NCBI RefSeq assembly: GCF_003096815.1
Contig: NZ_QENY01000012.1
Coordinates: 1 to 64,000, forward strand
DNA from: Hallella colorans
GTDB lineage: Bacteria; Bacteroidota; Bacteroidia; Bacteroidales; Bacteroidaceae
Length of the DNA stretch: 64,000 nt
Reading direction: 5' to 3'
Shown in pieces: positions 35,712 through 47,128 of this stretch. The notes beneath the pieces were generated by a model. That model ran no database searches, was not told the DNA's origin, and saw only the letters and a list, made by a program, of their open reading frames with translations. The translations under genes and the position numbers were made by a program. Numbering within the stretch: position 1 is the stretch's first letter; each line of letters begins with the position of its first letter.

Positions 35712-36185
35712 GTTAGAACAATTGATTTAGCGACTAAAATAGCATTTTAGGAAGAAAGAAATTGATTTTCCCAATCATTTTTTTATCGACGCATCGCGAA
35801 TAGCACTCATTCGCAAGTTGTTTAGCACCTCATCGCAACGCGTTTCAAACGCTTTCACGTTACCATTAGCACCTATTCACATCATGAATAAGGCTTAATG
35901 GCAAAGCTGTCAGAAAACTTTTTAGAGGCAATAGCAATTTTAAATCTGCAACATTCTGATATATAAAGCGATACTGAAAACTCTCATTTTGGGCGTATTT
36001 GCGTGCAAGATGTCATTCATTTGGAAATAAACGATTTTTAAAAGCCCTATTGTCAGTTTTTTTCAATAATCATGATAACGTTTGATTGTTAGCCCAACCA
36101 CACACGCTTACCATAAATTGTCATTACCTTCGCTAATCGTCAAACATGCACCAATATGTCTTTCATACCACACATTATGAATATT

Positions 36186-36249
36186 CCTCATTAATGAGGA
36201 TATTTTTCTGAAATATTGACATTGATTATTGTTTTTCTTTATATATTTG
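36186..36249 (+). promoter_or_regulatory. Palindromic candidate operator and promoter of nrfHA
   Basis: A perfect 16-bp palindrome TCCTCATTAATGAGGA (36186-36201) lies 52 bp, centre to centre, upstream of a TATATTTG -7 box (36242-36249), with nrfH starting at 36272. That puts the palindrome at about -60 from the expected start of transcription, a common activator position. A CRP/FNR-family regulator such as HcpR is a guess. Confidence 0.55.
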
Positions 36250-36271
36250 CAATATCGCTAACTACAAGCCT

Positions 36272-36934
36272 ATGTACATCCAGAAGCTAAAAGCATGGTT
36301 CTCGAACAGTTGGAAACGACTAACGAGTTCTTTTACCTACAGGCAGAAAGTGGCACTTGTCGCTGTCACAGGCATCATCGTAGGGTTAGTGCTTTTGTTC
36401 ATGTATCTGCTCCGAATGCATACCTATATAGCTGGAGACGACCCTGCGGCATGTATCAACTGTCACATCATGTCGCCCTATTACGCCACATGGAGCCATT
36501 CGTCTCATGGGCGTGACGCCACGTGCAACGACTGCCACGTGCCTAACGACAACATCTTGTCGCACTATATGTTCAAAGGCGTAGACGGCATGAAGCACGT
36601 GGCCTACTTCGTGACGCATAGCGAGAGCCAAACCATCGAAGCCGAAACTCCCTCTGCCACCGTCATCATGGACAACTGTATACGTTGTCATAGCCAGCTC
36701 AACCAAGAGTTTGTTAAGACTGGGCGAATCAACTACATGTTGGCTAAGCGTGGCGAAGGGCAAGCCTGCTGGGACTGTCACCGAGACGTGCCACATGGTG
36801 GCATGAACTCTTTATCAGCCACACCGGGCGCGGAGTACGTGGAACCATTGCCCGCCAGCCCAGTGCCGCAATGGCTACAAAAGCTCACTGGGCATGAGGC
36901 TGTGCCTAACCTGCGTAGCCCCAAAGGCATGTAA
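36272..36934 (+). CDS. nrfH: Cytochrome c nitrite reductase small subunit (tetraheme quinol dehydrogenase)
   Basis: Membrane-anchored cytochrome of the NapC/NirT family that takes electrons from menaquinol and passes them to NrfA. It has 220 residues, one N-terminal membrane helix (about 25-47) and four haem-binding CxxCH motifs: CINCH, CNDCH, CIRCH and CWDCH. This is exactly the number expected for NrfH. It is followed by nrfA after 27 bp. The active site faces the periplasm. Confidence 0.96.
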   Translation: MYIQKLKAWFSNSWKRLTSSFTYRQKVALVAVTGIIVGLVLLFMYLLRMHTYIAGDDPAACINCHIMSPYYATWSHSSHGRDATCNDCHVPNDNILSHYMFKGVDGMKHVAYFVTHSESQTIEAETPSATVIMDNCIRCHSQLNQEFVKTGRINYMLAKRGEGQACWDCHRDVPHGGMNSLSATPGAEYVEPLPASPVPQWLQKLTGHEAVPNLRSPKGM

Positions 36935-36961
36935 ACGAGAAAAACATAAACGACATTCATC

Positions 36962-38458
36962 ATGGAAAAACAATTGAAAAAATGGCAAGGATGGCTACTC
37001 TTTTTCTGTGCCATGACCGTGGTCTTCATCCTTGGGCTGATATGCTCATCGCTTTTGGAGCGCAGGGCAGAGGTAGCAAGCGTGTTCAACAACCGCCGCA
37101 CACCCATGACCGACTCTATCGTGGCACAAAACGAGAAGTTTGCCAAGGACTTCCCGCGTGAATATGAGACGTGGGCAATGACCGAAGACACCACTTTCAA
37201 AAGCCTATACAACGGTTCTCAAGAAGAGGACGTGCTCGAAGCGCATCCAGAGCTTGTCGTCATTTGGGACGGCTACGCCTTCTCGCGCGAATATAATACG
37301 CCACGGGGTCACCGCCATTGTCTCGACGACCTGCGCAAGATACTACGCACTGGCAGTCCGGGCATCAATGGAGCCACCGACCTGCAACCCGCCACCTGCT
37401 GGACTTGCAAAGGACCTGACGTGCCACGGCTGATGCGCGAGAAAGGTGTGGGCACATTCTACGCCGGCCAATGGAGCGACTACGGAGCCGAGGTCATGAA
37501 CACCGTTGGATGCTCTGACTGCCATGACGCTCGCACTATGGATATTCGCCCGGCCCGCCCAGCCCTCTATGAAGCATGGGCCAACGCTGGCAAGAACGCA
37601 CGCAAAGCTTCACACCAAGAGATGAGAAGCTTGGTATGCGCACAGTGCCACACAGAGTACTATTTTGAAAAAGACAACCATAACTACCTGCGCTTCCCAC
37701 AAGACAAGGGCCTGACGTGTGAGGATGCCGAGGCGTTTTATGATAGTATCGGGTTCTACGACTACATACACCCACTCTCCAAAGCGCGCATACTAAAAGC
37801 ACAGCATCCCGGTTATGAGATCTACAAACAGGGCATACATGGACAGCGCGGCGTATCCTGCGCCGATTGTCACATGCCTTACCGCTCTGAGGGTGGCGTG
37901 AAATATACCGATCATCACATCACCAGCCCATTAGCCAATATCGACCGTACCTGCCAAACCTGCCATAGACAAGATGCCGAGACACTGAGGCAGAACGTAT
38001 ACGACCGTCAAAAGAAGGTGTACGACTTTTGCGGCAAGTTGGACAAGGAGTTGGCCTACGCGCACATAGAGGCCAAATTCGCATGGGACAAAGGTGCCAC
38101 AGAGAGCGAGATGGCCAAGGTGCTCGATGATATACGCAAGAGCCAATGGCGGTGGGACTATGCAATGGCTGGGCATGGATCCGCATTCCATGCGCCACAA
38201 GAAGTGATGCGCCTATTGGCCGACGCCATGACATACGCCAAAGACGCTCGCCTACAGATAGCTCGCGTGGTGGCACGCCACGGATATACCAAGCCCATAC
38301 CACTGCCCGACATCTCCACACGTGCAAAAGCTGCTCGATATGTGGGGCTTGACATGCCAAAACTGAGAGCGCAAAAGCGACAGTTCATAGACCAAGTGGT
38401 GCCGCGATGGATAGAACAAGCGCGCCACAACAAGCGTTTTGAAATGAAACCAATGTAA
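36962..38458 (+). CDS. nrfA: Cytochrome c nitrite reductase catalytic subunit, ammonia-forming
   Basis: Pentahaem periplasmic enzyme reducing nitrite to ammonium with six electrons. It has 498 residues with an N-terminal membrane/signal segment (about 11-30). The active-site haem motif with lysine is present as CWTCK, followed by CSDCH, CAQCH, CADCH and CQTCH. The active-site Tyr lies in CAQCHTEYYF. The hydrophobic N-terminus is not clearly cleavable. Encoded directly after nrfH and before two cytochrome c assembly genes, so haem attachment and reductase are made together. Confidence 0.97.
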   Translation: MEKQLKKWQGWLLFFCAMTVVFILGLICSSLLERRAEVASVFNNRRTPMTDSIVAQNEKFAKDFPREYETWAMTEDTTFKSLYNGSQEEDVLEAHPELVVIWDGYAFSREYNTPRGHRHCLDDLRKILRTGSPGINGATDLQPATCWTCKGPDVPRLMREKGVGTFYAGQWSDYGAEVMNTVGCSDCHDARTMDIRPARPALYEAWANAGKNARKASHQEMRSLVCAQCHTEYYFEKDNHNYLRFPQDKGLTCEDAEAFYDSIGFYDYIHPLSKARILKAQHPGYEIYKQGIHGQRGVSCADCHMPYRSEGGVKYTDHHITSPLANIDRTCQTCHRQDAETLRQNVYDRQKKVYDFCGKLDKELAYAHIEAKFAWDKGATESEMAKVLDDIRKSQWRWDYAMAGHGSAFHAPQEVMRLLADAMTYAKDARLQIARVVARHGYTKPIPLPDISTRAKAARYVGLDMPKLRAQKRQFIDQVVPRWIEQARHNKRFEMKPM

Positions 38459-38541
38459 GAGAGATGCACGCACACTTTATTATAAAGGTTCGCGTGCGAT
38501 AAAGACCAAGCCGCTACCACCCTCGCCACCTACACCAAACC

Positions 38542-39879
38542 ATGATGGCAAAGATGGAAAGCGGCTTTGTCAAACCCGATCTATTCATGTGGAATAAACC
38601 TTATACTCTGAGAGAGGGCACCGCCATCGTTGCAGGATTACTTGCCACGGGCTTGCTTTTGCAGTTGACCATTGGCCCGTTGGAGTGGCAAGTGTTTGCT
38701 TGGCCAGCCAATATCATCACGCTTGCTGCGCTTGTAGCCACGCTTATAGCGATATGGAGCGCGCGTAGGCACGTATATTTTTTTCGATTTATGACCACCA
38801 CGAGTGCCGCCGTCCCCGCCATCGCCGTTGCCGCACTGCTCACCGCGGTGATGGGACTCACCAAGCAAGTGCCCGAGGAGCAGGCACCATCAGATGCTAT
38901 CGGCATAACACGCATGCTCGCATTTTGGCCATTTGTCTTGGTATATGCTTGGATGACGCTCATCGTGGGCGAGGTAACAACTATGCGACTGTTTGACTTT
39001 TCATGGCGGCGCGCACCCTCGTTGATGAGCCATGCGGGTCTGTTCATAGTGCTCACAGGTGGCACATTGGGTAGCGCGGACATGCAACGATTGAAAATGT
39101 ATTGTGAGGTAGGCACACCAGAATGGCGCGCACTCGATGCAAACAACCGAGTGCACGAATTGCCTTTGGCCATACAACTGGAAAAATTCACCATAGACGA
39201 ATATCCGCCCAAGCTGATGATGACCAATGCTAAAGGCGAAGCCATATCTCGACAAAACCCCGCACAACTACTTATAGACACGGCGTTTGTACGTGGCGAC
39301 CTGTCAGGATGGAGCATTCTGGTGGAAAAACGTATCGAAAACGGCATGCCCGCCATCTTAAACGCCATGGCAGGAAAGATGCCCGAGGGTATGATGGCAC
39401 GGCTAAGGGCTGATGACATAGGCATGGCACACAATCGATACGGATTTGTAAAGAGCCAATCGAGAGGTACGGCCAGTGCTTTATACGTGAGTGCCACCAA
39501 GGGTGAACAGAGCCGAAAAGGGTGGATAAGTAGTGGCAGTTATCTCTTTGCGCCTCAATCTTTGGTCTTGGACCATCAGCATATCCTTGTGATGCCTCCA
39601 CGAGAACCACGCCGCTATGCGTCCACCGTGGAACTGTTCACAAAAAAAGGACAACACCTCCACGCAGAAATCTACGTGAACAAGCCCCTATCAGTGGAAG
39701 GATGGGACATCTATCAGCTCAGCTACAACGAGCAGATGGGCAAATGGAGCACGCTAAGCGTGTTTGAATTAGTGGCAGACCCATGGCTGCCGGTGGTATA
39801 TATAGGGGTGTTTATGTTGTTTGTCGGTGCTGTATGCATGTTTCTGATGACTGGACGCAGAAAGGAGTTAAAAACATGA
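38542..39879 (+). CDS. ResB-like cytochrome c biogenesis protein
   Basis: System II cytochrome c assembly protein of 445 residues. Four membrane segments are visible: about 26-46, 55-75, 85-110 and, at the far end, about 415-435. A large periplasmic domain (about 190-410) lies before the last helix. This is the ResB/CcsB layout. It works with the CcsA-like protein encoded next to deliver haem to apocytochromes. Its stop overlaps the ATG of the next gene (ATGA), which indicates tight coupling. Other ATG codons lie at 38545 and 38554 in the same frame; the start could be any of these. The nrf genes upstream are the likely clients. Confidence 0.85.
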   Translation: MMAKMESGFVKPDLFMWNKPYTLREGTAIVAGLLATGLLLQLTIGPLEWQVFAWPANIITLAALVATLIAIWSARRHVYFFRFMTTTSAAVPAIAVAALLTAVMGLTKQVPEEQAPSDAIGITRMLAFWPFVLVYAWMTLIVGEVTTMRLFDFSWRRAPSLMSHAGLFIVLTGGTLGSADMQRLKMYCEVGTPEWRALDANNRVHELPLAIQLEKFTIDEYPPKLMMTNAKGEAISRQNPAQLLIDTAFVRGDLSGWSILVEKRIENGMPAILNAMAGKMPEGMMARLRADDIGMAHNRYGFVKSQSRGTASALYVSATKGEQSRKGWISSGSYLFAPQSLVLDHQHILVMPPREPRRYASTVELFTKKGQHLHAEIYVNKPLSVEGWDIYQLSYNEQMGKWSTLSVFELVADPWLPVVYIGVFMLFVGAVCMFLMTGRRKELKT

Positions 39880-40664
39880 ACTGGAGCTATTTTATCTTAT
39901 TCGCCACGATAGCCGTTTTCCTTTGGATTGTCGGAGCGTGGGCCGCATGGAAAGAAAAACGCCACGTGGCTTTTGTTGCAACAACGATTGGTTTAGCGAT
40001 TTTTCTTACATACATTGTGCTCATGTGGCTTTCGTTAGAGCGACCGCCCATGCGCACGATGGGCGAGACACGCCTGTGGTACAGTTTTTTCTTACCATTG
40101 GCTGGCATTATTGTGTACGCCCGTTGGCGTTACAAGTGGATATTAAGTTTCTCAACGCTCATGGCGACAGTTTTTGTAGCCATTAATATTCTAAAACCCG
40201 AGATACATTCCAAGACACTCATGCCTGCCTTGCAAAGTCCATGGTTTGCTCCGCACGTCATCGTCTACATGATGGCTTATGCGCTATTGGGAGCGGCGTT
40301 TGTCATGGCGATATATTTACTGTTTGTGAAACGGCCTAACGCATGCGGCAACGAGATGGCCATAACCGACGATTTGGTATGCGTGGGATTGGCGTTCATG
40401 ACTATAGGTATGCTCATGGGTGCCATTTGGGCCAAAGAGGCATGGGGACATTATTGGGCTTGGGACCCGAAAGAGACTTGGGCAGCGGCCACATGGATGG
40501 CCTATTTGGTGTACATACATCTGCGGCAACACCACCCACACGGACATCGAGCAGCCTTATGGACGGTCGTGGTGGCTTTCGTTTTGCTGCAAATGTGCTG
40601 GTGGGGCGTGAATTATCTGCCATCTGCGCGCGGTTTGAGCGTGCATACGTATGGCATGCAATAG
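39876..40664 (+). CDS. CcsA/ResC-like cytochrome c assembly protein
   Basis: Haem-handling membrane protein of 262 residues with about eight hydrophobic segments. The tryptophan-rich WWD motif (WGHYWAWDPKETWA) is clear near residue 190, with conserved histidines at HVIVYMMAYALLG before it and at LSVHTYG near the end. The ATG at 39876 overlaps the stop of the ResB-like gene by four bases and is preferred to an ATG at 39783 within that gene. Together with ResB it forms a system II haem lyase serving the nitrite reductase encoded upstream. Confidence 0.92.
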   Translation: MNWSYFILFATIAVFLWIVGAWAAWKEKRHVAFVATTIGLAIFLTYIVLMWLSLERPPMRTMGETRLWYSFFLPLAGIIVYARWRYKWILSFSTLMATVFVAINILKPEIHSKTLMPALQSPWFAPHVIVYMMAYALLGAAFVMAIYLLFVKRPNACGNEMAITDDLVCVGLAFMTIGMLMGAIWAKEAWGHYWAWDPKETWAAATWMAYLVYIHLRQHHPHGHRAALWTVVVAFVLLQMCWWGVNYLPSARGLSVHTYGMQ

Positions 40665-40805
40665 CACCAATGATAACAAAAACCATCAAACAACTTGAAC
40701 AAAACTCTATCATGAACTTGTGTCAAGCTGTTTGATGGCATAAAAATCTTTGTGAAGAATATTTGTGTCCGTAGATATCACGCCGCCCCCATCGGCTATC
40801 CACGG

Positions 40806-42725
40806 TTAGAACTCGAGCACCATGACCGCTCGATCTGCCATTGGCACGTCCTTGGTCAAGTCAACTTGCTGACCGGTGAGGATGTTTTTGGCCGTGGTGT
40901 GATTTGCGATTACCTCGGCGTAACGTTTCACCGACATGACATTGTCACCCCTCTTGCCATTGAGCGCGACAAGCACCGTCCTCCCTTGATACTGGCGAGC
41001 GATGACGTAAACGCCATGAAACGGGATGAATTGCGTTTGGTTGCCCTTGGTGATAACCTTGTTGGCTTGGCGCCAATGCAGCAAACGGCTGAGCCATGAG
41101 AACATGTCGTTCTCCGCTTTGGTGCGGCCCTTCGACGTGAAACAATTGTGAGTGTCGCCGGGAAAGCCACCGGGGAAGTCCTCGCGCACATACCCATCGT
41201 TCACCTCTTTGGTGCCGTTCATCAACACTTCGGTGCCGTAATACAGTTGCGGTGTGCGGTTTATGGTGAGCAACAGGGCCAACGCCTGTTTTAAAGCCGG
41301 CACATCCATGCCCTTGCCAAGGAAGCGATCGGTGTCGTGGTTCTCTATAAAGGCCATCACGGAGGATGGATTGGGGTAGAGATAATCATACACCAAGCTG
41401 TTGTATATACGGTTATACCCACTCCACCATGCGTCCGTCTCCTCGTTTTTGGCTTTGTTCAACTTATCGAAAAAGCTGAAATCCATCACCGTCTTGAGAT
41501 AACTGTTCACATCTGACAGTTTGGAATTCTTCTGCCAAGCGGCCGTGTAGGCGGGCTCAGTGACCCAAGTTTCTCCAACGGTGTTGAAATTGGGGTACTC
41601 CGTATCGATCGTTTTCATCCATCGAGCCATAGCCCTGCGGTCGGCATATGGGTAGGTATCCATGCGTATGCCATCTATGCCGGCGGTCTCTAGCCACCAG
41701 ATACTATTCTGGATGAGATATTTCATCACGTGTGGGTTGCGCTGGTTCAGATCGGGCATGGATGGCACGAACCATCCGTCCACAGTCTCTCTCATGTCTA
41801 CCTTGGATGCGTACGGGTCGAGAACGGGCGTTAGCTTGTAGCTCGTTTGCAAGTACTTGGAGTTAGTCTTGGCGCCATTGGCCATGCCGGTTTTGCTGTC
41901 GCGCCCACTGTCGCGCCCATCGCGAAGCCATTCGGGGCAGTTGAACCAATCCGGGCTGGGCATCTCCGATATCCAAGGATGCTCCAAGCCGCAGTGGTTG
42001 AAAATCATGTCCATGACCACTTTCAGCCCTTTTTCATGCGCCTCATGGATGAGTTTTCGATACTCCTCGTTTGTGCCGAAGCGAGGGTCCACCTTGTAAT
42101 AGTCTGTCGTGGCATATCCGTGGTAGGTGCTGAAGCCGTTGGTGTCTGGCGAGTTGTTCTCCAACACAGGCGTGAACCACAGCGCGGTCACACCTAGTTG
42201 GTTGAAATAGTCCAAGTGTTGGCGTATGCCCTCGAGGTCGCCGCCATGCCTCAGGCTTGGCTTTGTACGGTCGCAAACATACTTGTTCATGCCTTTCACT
42301 TGGTCGTTTTTGCCGTTGCCGTTTGCGAAACGGTCGGGCATAAGCATGTATAACACGTCGGCATTGGTAAATCCCATACGCTTCTCGCCACTCATCTCTC
42401 GCTGTTTCAACTCGTATAGCACTTTCTTGGTGGCATTGCCCTTAGTCAGCCTTAGCGTCATGACACCCGGATGGGCGTCGCGCAAATTGAGATAAGCGAG
42501 CAGGTAATGGGCGTTGGGAAGATGTACCACGCTGTCCACGCGCGCGCCAAGGTAGTCTGTGGTGACCTCCACGCTGTCCAAATCCTCACCGTAGAACATG
42601 AGTTGCAAACTTGGATCTTTCATGCCCACATACCAATTGGTAGGGTCTATGCGCGTCACTTTGACTTTCGCGTTCATGCTAAACGTTTGCATTAAAAGCC
42701 AAAAGAAGAATACCGCTCTTTTCAT
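40806..42725 (-). CDS. susA: Neopullulanase-type GH13 enzyme, SusA-like
   Basis: Exported enzyme of 639 residues with a signal peptide (about 1-19). An N-terminal beta-sandwich domain typical of cyclomaltodextrinases and neopullulanases (about 20-115) comes before the GH13 barrel. The barrel shows DMIFNHCG, GIRMDTYPYAD (nucleophile Asp), VGETWV (acid/base Glu) and FIENHDTDR. The small C-terminal domain ends in AVMVLEF. It matches Bacteroides SusA in size and layout; SusA cuts maltodextrins in the periplasm. It is the last gene of the malQ-susB-pulA-susA row, starting 6 bp after pulA. Confidence 0.88.
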   Translation of the reverse strand: MKRAVFFFWLLMQTFSMNAKVKVTRIDPTNWYVGMKDPSLQLMFYGEDLDSVEVTTDYLGARVDSVVHLPNAHYLLAYLNLRDAHPGVMTLRLTKGNATKKVLYELKQREMSGEKRMGFTNADVLYMLMPDRFANGNGKNDQVKGMNKYVCDRTKPSLRHGGDLEGIRQHLDYFNQLGVTALWFTPVLENNSPDTNGFSTYHGYATTDYYKVDPRFGTNEEYRKLIHEAHEKGLKVVMDMIFNHCGLEHPWISEMPSPDWFNCPEWLRDGRDSGRDSKTGMANGAKTNSKYLQTSYKLTPVLDPYASKVDMRETVDGWFVPSMPDLNQRNPHVMKYLIQNSIWWLETAGIDGIRMDTYPYADRRAMARWMKTIDTEYPNFNTVGETWVTEPAYTAAWQKNSKLSDVNSYLKTVMDFSFFDKLNKAKNEETDAWWSGYNRIYNSLVYDYLYPNPSSVMAFIENHDTDRFLGKGMDVPALKQALALLLTINRTPQLYYGTEVLMNGTKEVNDGYVREDFPGGFPGDTHNCFTSKGRTKAENDMFSWLSRLLHWRQANKVITKGNQTQFIPFHGVYVIARQYQGRTVLVALNGKRGDNVMSVKRYAEVIANHTTAKNILTGQQVDLTKDVPMADRAVMVLEF

Positions 42726-42731
42726 ATCGCA

Positions 42732-44666
42732 TTAATTTGTCGTTCTTATCTTCAGTATCATGGCCGACTGGGCAGGCACTATCGCCATATCAGCGTCCTC
42801 GTCAACAAACAATTTCTCCGTTCCGGTCACGTCGATAACACCGTCATAACACAGCACATCGTACACGCCATACGGCAATCGAACCTTGCGCTCGGTCTTA
42901 TTGGCATTGAGCAGCACATAGATATAGCTGCGCGTAGGTTCGTCCAGCACCCGATAGGCCACCACGCAAGGTTGCGTTGGCAAGAAAAACAAGTCGCGCC
43001 GAACTGCCTCCGCGGTGCCCAAGCGGAAAGCCTTGAACTGCTTGCGTAGCGCGATAAGCCCCTTGTAATAAGCGAACACCTGTGGGTAACGACGCAAATT
43101 ATTCCAGTCAAGATGGTTGATAGAGTCGGGAGCGTTATAGCTGTTGTGCACCCCCTTCTTGTCCCGGAACATCTCTTCTCCACTCAACATGAAAGGTACG
43201 CCCTGCGATGTGAAGACCGCCGTCTGCGCTAAAAGGTTCAGCCTGATTTGCTCCGCGGTCGTAAGGTTTGGTACGCTGGCCCTCAAGCGGTCGTTAAGGC
43301 ACATGTCATCATGGCAACTCACGTAGCTGATCATTTGCGTTGGCTCCGTCGCCCACGGCTCCTTGGCATAGTTCACCCTATCCATGTCTACCTGCGGATG
43401 GGCTATAGCGCCAGCTATGCCGTATTTTACGCTCTCTTCCTGCCCGGCGATTCCTGCGAGAAACGCCCCCTTGCTATCATCAGAGAATGGGCCTCGAAGC
43501 GCGTCGCGCAACTCGTCGCTAAACGCGCCGATACGTGGCAACTGTCTCATATTGGCCTTGAGCGCCAACTTCTCTGCCGGGTAAGCGCACGAGCCGGCGC
43601 TCCAGCCCTCTCCATATATATATATGGAAGGGTCTATCTTGTCCATCTCCTTGCGTATGAGGTTCATCGTCTCAATGTCGTGCACGCCCATAAGGTCCAC
43701 CCTGAAACCATCAATATGATATTCCGTGACCCAATATCTCATGCTCTCGATCATGAACTGGCGCATCAGGGGCTTCTCAGAGGCTGTCTCGTTGCCGCAC
43801 CCGGAGCCGTTAGAATAAGTGCCGTCTGCATTCTTTCGATAATAATAATCGGGGTAAGTGCGTTGGAAATTGCTGCCGTCTATATCGAAAGTATGATTGT
43901 ATACCACGTCCAAGAAAACTTTGATACCGGCCTTGTGCAAGGCTTGTACCATCTCTTTGAACTCGCGCACACGGGTCGTGGGGTTGTAGGGGTCGGTGGA
44001 ATAAGAACCCTCAGGCACATTGTAGTTGAGCGGGTCGTATCCCCAATTGTATTGCGGGCGGTCCAACTTAGTCTCGTCCACCGAGGCGTAATCATAAGAT
44101 GGCAGGATGTGCACGGCATTGATACCCAACATACGCAGGTGTTCTATGGCGCGTGGCTCCGTGAGTGCCAAAAACTTGCCTTTGTGACGCAATCCTGATG
44201 ACGAGTCGATGGAAAAGTCTCGATGGTGCATCTCGTATATCACGAGATCGGCTGGCGACGCCAACGCAGGCCTTGCATCGCGATCCCAACCTACCGGATT
44301 GGTATCTTTCATATCAATAATGGCCCCACGTTTGCCATTCACGCCCACGGCCTTCGCGAACGTTCCGGGTGTCTCGCCTTTGCCAAGCGATGGTATCTCG
44401 AAAGTGTAGAACTTGCCCCTCCAATCTCCTTTCACCGACTTACTCCATCTATCGTTGCCAACACGCCTCATCGACAGCGTCTTGATTGGTTTGCCCCCCA
44501 ACGCATCGTCATACAATTTCACCTCCACGCGCTTGGCGCTGGTAGGGGCGTTAAGGTTGAAAACTGTAGATTTCGGACTATAAACCATCTCGTCGAAAGT
44601 CTGCGCGCACATGGGCTGACCTATCAAAAACGAGAGGATTCCTGCAAAAAACATTTCTCGTATCAT
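42732..44666 (-). CDS. pulA: Type I pullulanase (GH13)
   Basis: Debranching enzyme cutting alpha-1,6 links of pullulan and limit dextrins. From the ATG at 44666 it has 644 residues and a signal peptide (about 1-22, QPMCAQ). The frame also has an ATG at 44705, but then no proper signal would be at the start. The type I signature YNWGYDP is present, followed by DVVYNHTF, GFRVDLMGVHD (nucleophile), YGEGW (acid/base) and SCHDD. It lacks the extra CBM41-type domains found in longer pullulanases. It lies 6 bp before susA and 158 bp after susB on the same strand. Confidence 0.9.
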   Translation of the reverse strand: MIREMFFAGILSFLIGQPMCAQTFDEMVYSPKSTVFNLNAPTSAKRVEVKLYDDALGGKPIKTLSMRRVGNDRWSKSVKGDWRGKFYTFEIPSLGKGETPGTFAKAVGVNGKRGAIIDMKDTNPVGWDRDARPALASPADLVIYEMHHRDFSIDSSSGLRHKGKFLALTEPRAIEHLRMLGINAVHILPSYDYASVDETKLDRPQYNWGYDPLNYNVPEGSYSTDPYNPTTRVREFKEMVQALHKAGIKVFLDVVYNHTFDIDGSNFQRTYPDYYYRKNADGTYSNGSGCGNETASEKPLMRQFMIESMRYWVTEYHIDGFRVDLMGVHDIETMNLIRKEMDKIDPSIYIYGEGWSAGSCAYPAEKLALKANMRQLPRIGAFSDELRDALRGPFSDDSKGAFLAGIAGQEESVKYGIAGAIAHPQVDMDRVNYAKEPWATEPTQMISYVSCHDDMCLNDRLRASVPNLTTAEQIRLNLLAQTAVFTSQGVPFMLSGEEMFRDKKGVHNSYNAPDSINHLDWNNLRRYPQVFAYYKGLIALRKQFKAFRLGTAEAVRRDLFFLPTQPCVVAYRVLDEPTRSYIYVLLNANKTERKVRLPYGVYDVLCYDGVIDVTGTEKLFVDEDADMAIVPAQSAMILKIRTTN

Positions 44667-44824
44667 ATTTTTGGTATTATCTTTAAACAGCGCAAGTACA
44701 TTCATTCATTCCTTGGGGGCAATCGCCTCCATGCTTGTCGCTCAATCCCGAAGAGCTTGGCGGTTCGCCATCCCTCCTCATTTACATCTATCCTATATCG
44801 TCACCAAAGGGCTTTCGGCGCGCG

Positions 44825-47128
<2,304 letters not shown>

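Larger units (their letters stand above)
34525..36185. other. Long gene-poor region with hairpins, repeats and a gene remnant
   Basis: Apart from the GH43 remnant (about 34957-35512) I see no gene. It contains a hairpin CAAAGGCTTTT/AAAAGCCTTTG just after the lipoprotein gene (34550-34579), a 14-bp-stem hairpin (34606-34653), degenerate repeated elements near 34735-34860 and 35820-35925, a copy of the 23-bp repeat at 35689, and an imperfect inverted repeat around CAGGTAA/TTACCTG near 35585-35632. The rest is AT-rich. Confidence 0.5.
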
